Source: Brachyspira hampsonii
Lineage (GTDB): Bacteria; Spirochaetota; Brachyspiria; Brachyspirales; Brachyspiraceae
Assembly: GCF_001746205.1 (NCBI RefSeq)
Contig: NZ_MDCO01000014.1
Location: 48,398-109,723, forward strand
Direction of reading: 5' to 3'
DNA length: 61,326 nucleotides
The notes under the pieces: model-generated
The model's input: the letters and a program-made list of their open reading frames with translations, nothing else
Databases searched by the model: none
Told to the model about the DNA's origin: nothing
Translations under genes and position numbers: made by a program
Shown: positions 57,761 through 61,326 of the stretch, piece after piece
Position numbering within the stretch: the first letter of the stretch is position 1
Layout: every line of letters begins with the position of its first letter

Positions 57761-59356
57761 TTATATATCTTTAATTAAAACAACATCCTTATCTTTAATA
57801 ACAGTATTTCCTCTAGGTATAACATTTCCACCTTCTCTTTTTATCATAACTACCAAATTATTTTTAGGAAGATTTAAATCCTTTAATTCCTTATTTTTCC
57901 AAGGATGCTTACTGTTAATATTTACTTCTCTTAAACTCATATCATAATATTTTGTTCTTTTAGCATTAAGTATAACAATATCCCCTTTTTCAATAACTGT
58001 ATTTCCATGAGGAATAATAGTATCCCCTCCCCTTTCTATTGTTACTATGATTGAATCTTCTGGAAGCTCTATTTCCATTATAGGTCTTCCAATCCAATGG
58101 TGATTATTTGGTATTTTTACTTGTATAAGCTCCATATCTGAATCATCTACATAGTCGTTAAAAGTTTTAAGTACATTTTCTCCTGAATCCACAAGATCCA
58201 GCTTTTTGGCTATGAAAGGAAGAAGTGTACCTTGAAGCAATACCGATAAAATAGCAAGTACAAATACTACATGAAATATATCATAGCTTATAGAATTATT
58301 ATTAACTATTACAAATATTGCAAATACAATAGAAGCTGCCCCTCTAAGTCCAGCCCACATAACAAGAATCTGTTTTTTTAATGAAACTTTAAATGGCGTT
58401 AATATGGAAAATACTGCTATAGGTCTTGCCACAAATGTTACAAATAATGCTACATATATAGCTGTAGGAGCCACATTGAATATTCTTGAAGGAAATGATA
58501 AAAGTCCTAACAAGAAAAATAGTACCATCTGCATAAGTCCTGTAACTCCGTCAAAGAAATGAACCAAAGTAACTTTATTCTTAATCTTGGTATTTCCTAA
58601 TACTATTCCAACTATATAAACTGTTAAATATCCGTTTCCGCCTATAGTAGAAGAAAGAGAATATGAAAGAAGTGCCACTGCTAATGTGAATATGGTATCT
58701 AATCCGTTTACAGGAAATTTAAATTTCCTAAGCATATTATAAGCTAAAAACGATACTAATGCGGCAACTATTAAAGCAAAAACTATCTGAGCAAAAACCA
58801 TATATAAAATAGAAAGAGGACTAGCTAAAGTTCTTCCTATAAGTCCAAGAAATATAACTGTAAGCATATAAGACATAGGGTCATTACTTCCGCTTTCAAG
58901 CTCAAGCAATGAAGCAAGTCCATCTTTAAGGTTCAAATTTCTAGAACGAAGTATTGAAAATACAGATGCCGCATCCGTTGAACCTATAACAGAACCTATT
59001 AAAAAACTTTCAAAAAAATTGAATTTAAGAACATAATAACATAAGGCACCTGTTATCATAGATGTTATAAATGTACCTATAAAAGATAAAAGAAATGCCT
59101 TATTTGCAACGGGTTTTGCCGCCTTCCAATTAGTACCAAATCCGCCGTAAAACATTATAAATATCAATGTTATAGTACATAATTGTTCAGCAACTCTATA
59201 ATCGTCGAACTGTATTTTTAAAAGCCCGTCAGTACCAAATATCATACCTAAAACTAGAAAAAGCAAAAGAGACGGCACTCCAACCTTAGTTGAAATTTTA
59301 CTCACTATTATGCAAAGAATAATAATTATAGAAGAAAGCAGTATTGATATATTCAT
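57761..59356 (-). CDS. CPA1 potassium/sodium-proton antiporter with RCK_C domains
   Basis: 531 residues. About 12 membrane helices (1-385) with the exchanger core (GSVIGSTDAASVFSILRSRN and LELESGSNDPMSYML) are followed by two TrkA-C-like ligand domains (about 395-531), as in NhaP2/CvrA. It exchanges K+ or Na+ for protons and is controlled by a cytosolic ligand domain. The short second domain repeats the first (HHWIGRPIMEIELPEDSIIV versus HPWKNKELKDLNLPKNNLVV). Confidence 0.9.
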   Translation of the reverse strand: MNISILLSSIIIILCIIVSKISTKVGVPSLLLFLVLGMIFGTDGLLKIQFDDYRVAEQLCTITLIFIMFYGGFGTNWKAAKPVANKAFLLSFIGTFITSMITGALCYYVLKFNFFESFLIGSVIGSTDAASVFSILRSRNLNLKDGLASLLELESGSNDPMSYMLTVIFLGLIGRTLASPLSILYMVFAQIVFALIVAALVSFLAYNMLRKFKFPVNGLDTIFTLAVALLSYSLSSTIGGNGYLTVYIVGIVLGNTKIKNKVTLVHFFDGVTGLMQMVLFFLLGLLSFPSRIFNVAPTAIYVALFVTFVARPIAVFSILTPFKVSLKKQILVMWAGLRGAASIVFAIFVIVNNNSISYDIFHVVFVLAILSVLLQGTLLPFIAKKLDLVDSGENVLKTFNDYVDDSDMELIQVKIPNNHHWIGRPIMEIELPEDSIIVTIERGGDTIIPHGNTVIEKGDIVILNAKRTKYYDMSLREVNINSKHPWKNKELKDLNLPKNNLVVMIKREGGNVIPRGNTVIKDKDVVLIKDI

Positions 59357-59585
59357 AAAAATCCCATTGTATAAATAATATTTTAATAAAATATAGATTA
59401 TAATAAATTGATAACCTAACAGTTATTTCAAAAAACATATTGATATTAAAAACAAATATTCTAATATCTTTAATTATATAAAAAAATACAATATTTGTCA
59501 AAAATATTTAATTATAATAAATAATTGAAATTTTTATTATTTTAATTTATTATAAAAAATAATAATACATACAGAGGGTAAAAAT

Positions 59586-61326
59586 ATGAAAAATTTTATT
59601 TCCATTATTTCTATTTTTGTTTTAATGATCTCTATAATTTCGTGCGGCGGCAGCAAAGAAACAGCAGAAAATACTCAAACTAATCAAACAGAAACTAATA
59701 AAGTATATGTTAATCCAACAACTACAAATGAAAATAATAATACAGATATTGATATTAACATTGATACAACTAAATATACCAATGAATATATTCAAGGTAC
59801 AGAATTAGACCCTATGCCTACAGGATATAAAAAAATAGATGAAATACTTAATGAACATAAATATAAAGCACCAATATACGAAATATCAAAACTAATAGCA
59901 GAGGAAGGACTAGAAGGAAAAATTACTGAAATGACAAATTTTGGTGATAAATATATATTTAAAGATTCTACTCCTTTGTTTTTGGCGGTACAATTCGGAT
60001 ACAATGATTTAGCAAAAGAGCTTATAAAAGAAGGGGCTGATGTTAATGCCAGAGTAGATGATATGGAAACAGAGGGCGGTATGGATATGCTTTACTATGC
60101 TGTTAGAAATAATAATCCTGAAATGACTAAAATCTTAATTGATAAAGGACTTGATAAAAATAGAGATTATGGTTATGAATATTCTACTTATTTGACAGAT
60201 ATTGCTATTGGCAACAACAATCTTGATATACTTAAACTTCTTGTAAAAAGAGGAGATTCAAAAGAAACTTTAATTCCAGAAGCAGTACGAGAAAATAACA
60301 TAGAAATGGTTAAATATTTATTATCTATAGGACAAGATATAGATGCTCAGATATTTTATGACGGATTTTGGGTTGATTCTCCTTTGAAAGTAGCTGCTGA
60401 AAACGGATATATAGAAATGGCTAAATTTTTAATTGATGAAGGAGCTAATTTAAACTCAGCTGATGATTATATGCTTTATGCATATAATAATTATGATATA
60501 ACTAAATTATTAGTAGATAATGATGTTTTTAACCTTAATACTAATACAACTAGAGAAGAAGCTATAGAATTAGTAAAAAATGGCAAATATTATGAAATAG
60601 AAAAATTATTATCAAGTGAAGATTCAAATAATATAGACGGATATGATGAATTAATGAACAAAACAGCTTTAACGATTGCTAATGAGGAAAATTTGATATT
60701 TCAAAATTACTTATACAACAAGGTGCCAATATAAACACACAAGATGAAGACGGTCGTACAGCATTAATGACAGCTGCTCTAAGCGGAGACTATGAAATGG
60801 TTAAATTTTTATTAGAAAATGGTGCTGATATAAATACTAAAGACAATGATGGAAACACTGTATTATATTATAATATTTACTATGATCATTATGGAGAAGA
60901 AGAAAGACTAGAAAATGCTAAAAAAATATTTAATTTATTAATAAAATACGGTGCTGATGTAAATACTAAAGACAATTATGGAGGATCACTTCTTAATACA
61001 GCTTATAGTTTTGCCGGATTGCCACCAAATAGAGAAATGTTTAAACTATTAGTAGAAAATGGTTTTGACTTAGAATCAAGAATAGAGGGTGGGGAAGATT
61101 ATCCTGCTGGTTATGATTATACTCCTTTAATGATAGCAGCTGCAATAAATGACTATGATATGGTTAAATTTTTAGTTGAAAAAGGTGCTGATGTAAATGC
61201 CAAAACACATTTTGAATATAGCTCAGTAGAAACTCCTCTATTACTCTCATTAGATAATGAAAATTCATCTGTTGCAGAATATTTAATAAATAATGGTGCA
61301 GATATAAATGTAACAAATGAGGATGG
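59586..61326 (+). pseudogene. Ankyrin-repeat lipoprotein with a frameshift, runs off the end
   Basis: Signal MKNFISIISIFVLMISIIS with lipidation Cys20 leads an acidic linker, then many ankyrin repeats (LAVQFGYNDLAKELIKEGAD, LKVAAENGYIEMAKFLIDEG). The frame stops at 60734, but one base is missing near 60693: after GCTAATGAGGAAAATTT the next frame continues DISKLLIQQGANINTQDEDG and stays open to the last base. The paralogue at 33052 has ANDDGNYDISKLL at the same point, so a deletion of one base (TAT to TT) fits. Could be a broken gene or a sequencing error. GAGGGTAAAAATATG supplies the start. Confidence 0.8.

Overview
The window looks like chromosomal DNA of a spirochaete, most likely Brachyspira. 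The base composition is very AT-rich. There is a flgB-flgC-fliE periplasmic-flagellum cluster, a KDO-activation gene (kdsB), chemotaxis receptors, many lipoproteins and ankyrin-repeat proteins, and the oxygen-defence set of an anaerobe (rubrerythrin and superoxide dismutase). The genus is inferred from protein style and gene content; no database was searched. I saw no rRNA, tRNA or CRISPR array.

Layout. 0-7 kb: enolase, a type-2 PTS EIIA, kdsB, gpmA and a TPR-like protein. 7-11.5 kb: a beta-glucoside catabolic operon (antiterminator, EIIBC, 6-phospho-beta-glucosidase) with two RAT/terminator switches. 11.5-19 kb: an accessory stretch with a PPC-type lipoprotein, a chemoreceptor-tail/ankyrin recombination scar, rtcB, a radical SAM gene, and a 765-residue orphan membrane protein flanked by duplicated 3' ends of the radical SAM gene. 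19-30 kb: glucose-type PTS EIICBA, a chemoreceptor, a small transporter-like protein behind a candidate small RNA, a PpiD/SurA-like foldase, a CBS-less IMP dehydrogenase, a frameshifted HD-type gene, rubrerythrin and SOD. 30-36 kb: a periplasmic protein and HolB, then a graveyard of truncated ankyrin, PD-(D/E)XK (Rpn-like) and IS transposase pieces. 36-50 kb: Fe-S assembly (a small BFD-like protein, NifU, NifS), glycosyltransferases, rpsA-cmk, galT, an aldo/keto reductase, MscS, a lipoprotein and a NIF3-insert-like protein. 50-61 kb: basal-body rod genes, a TPR protein, HAD hydrolases, peptide deformylase, a LysM/M23 peptidase, a diguanylate cyclase, a cation/proton antiporter, and a frameshifted ankyrin lipoprotein that runs off the end.

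How genes work together. Two PTS sugar routes (beta-glucosides and glucose-type) feed glycolysis (gpmA, eno). The EIIBC has no EIIA of its own and may borrow one. The BFD-like protein, NifU and NifS form an Fe-S assembly operon. Rubrerythrin and SOD form an oxygen-defence pair.

The most interesting non-gene signal is an intergenic repeat family with three extended copies (6.8-7.2, 13.3-13.6 and 23.4-23.8 kb). Each is built from G/C blocks in an otherwise AT-only background: two GGGCGGG blocks, two CCCACCC blocks, and a CGCACGG...CCGTGCG inverted pair. Block order and spacing are kept, one copy is inverted, and one is a cyclic permutation of the others. A second theme is repeated duplication of gene 3' ends (eno, radical SAM, possibly bglA), which suggests insertion by homologous exchange rather than by recognisable transposons.
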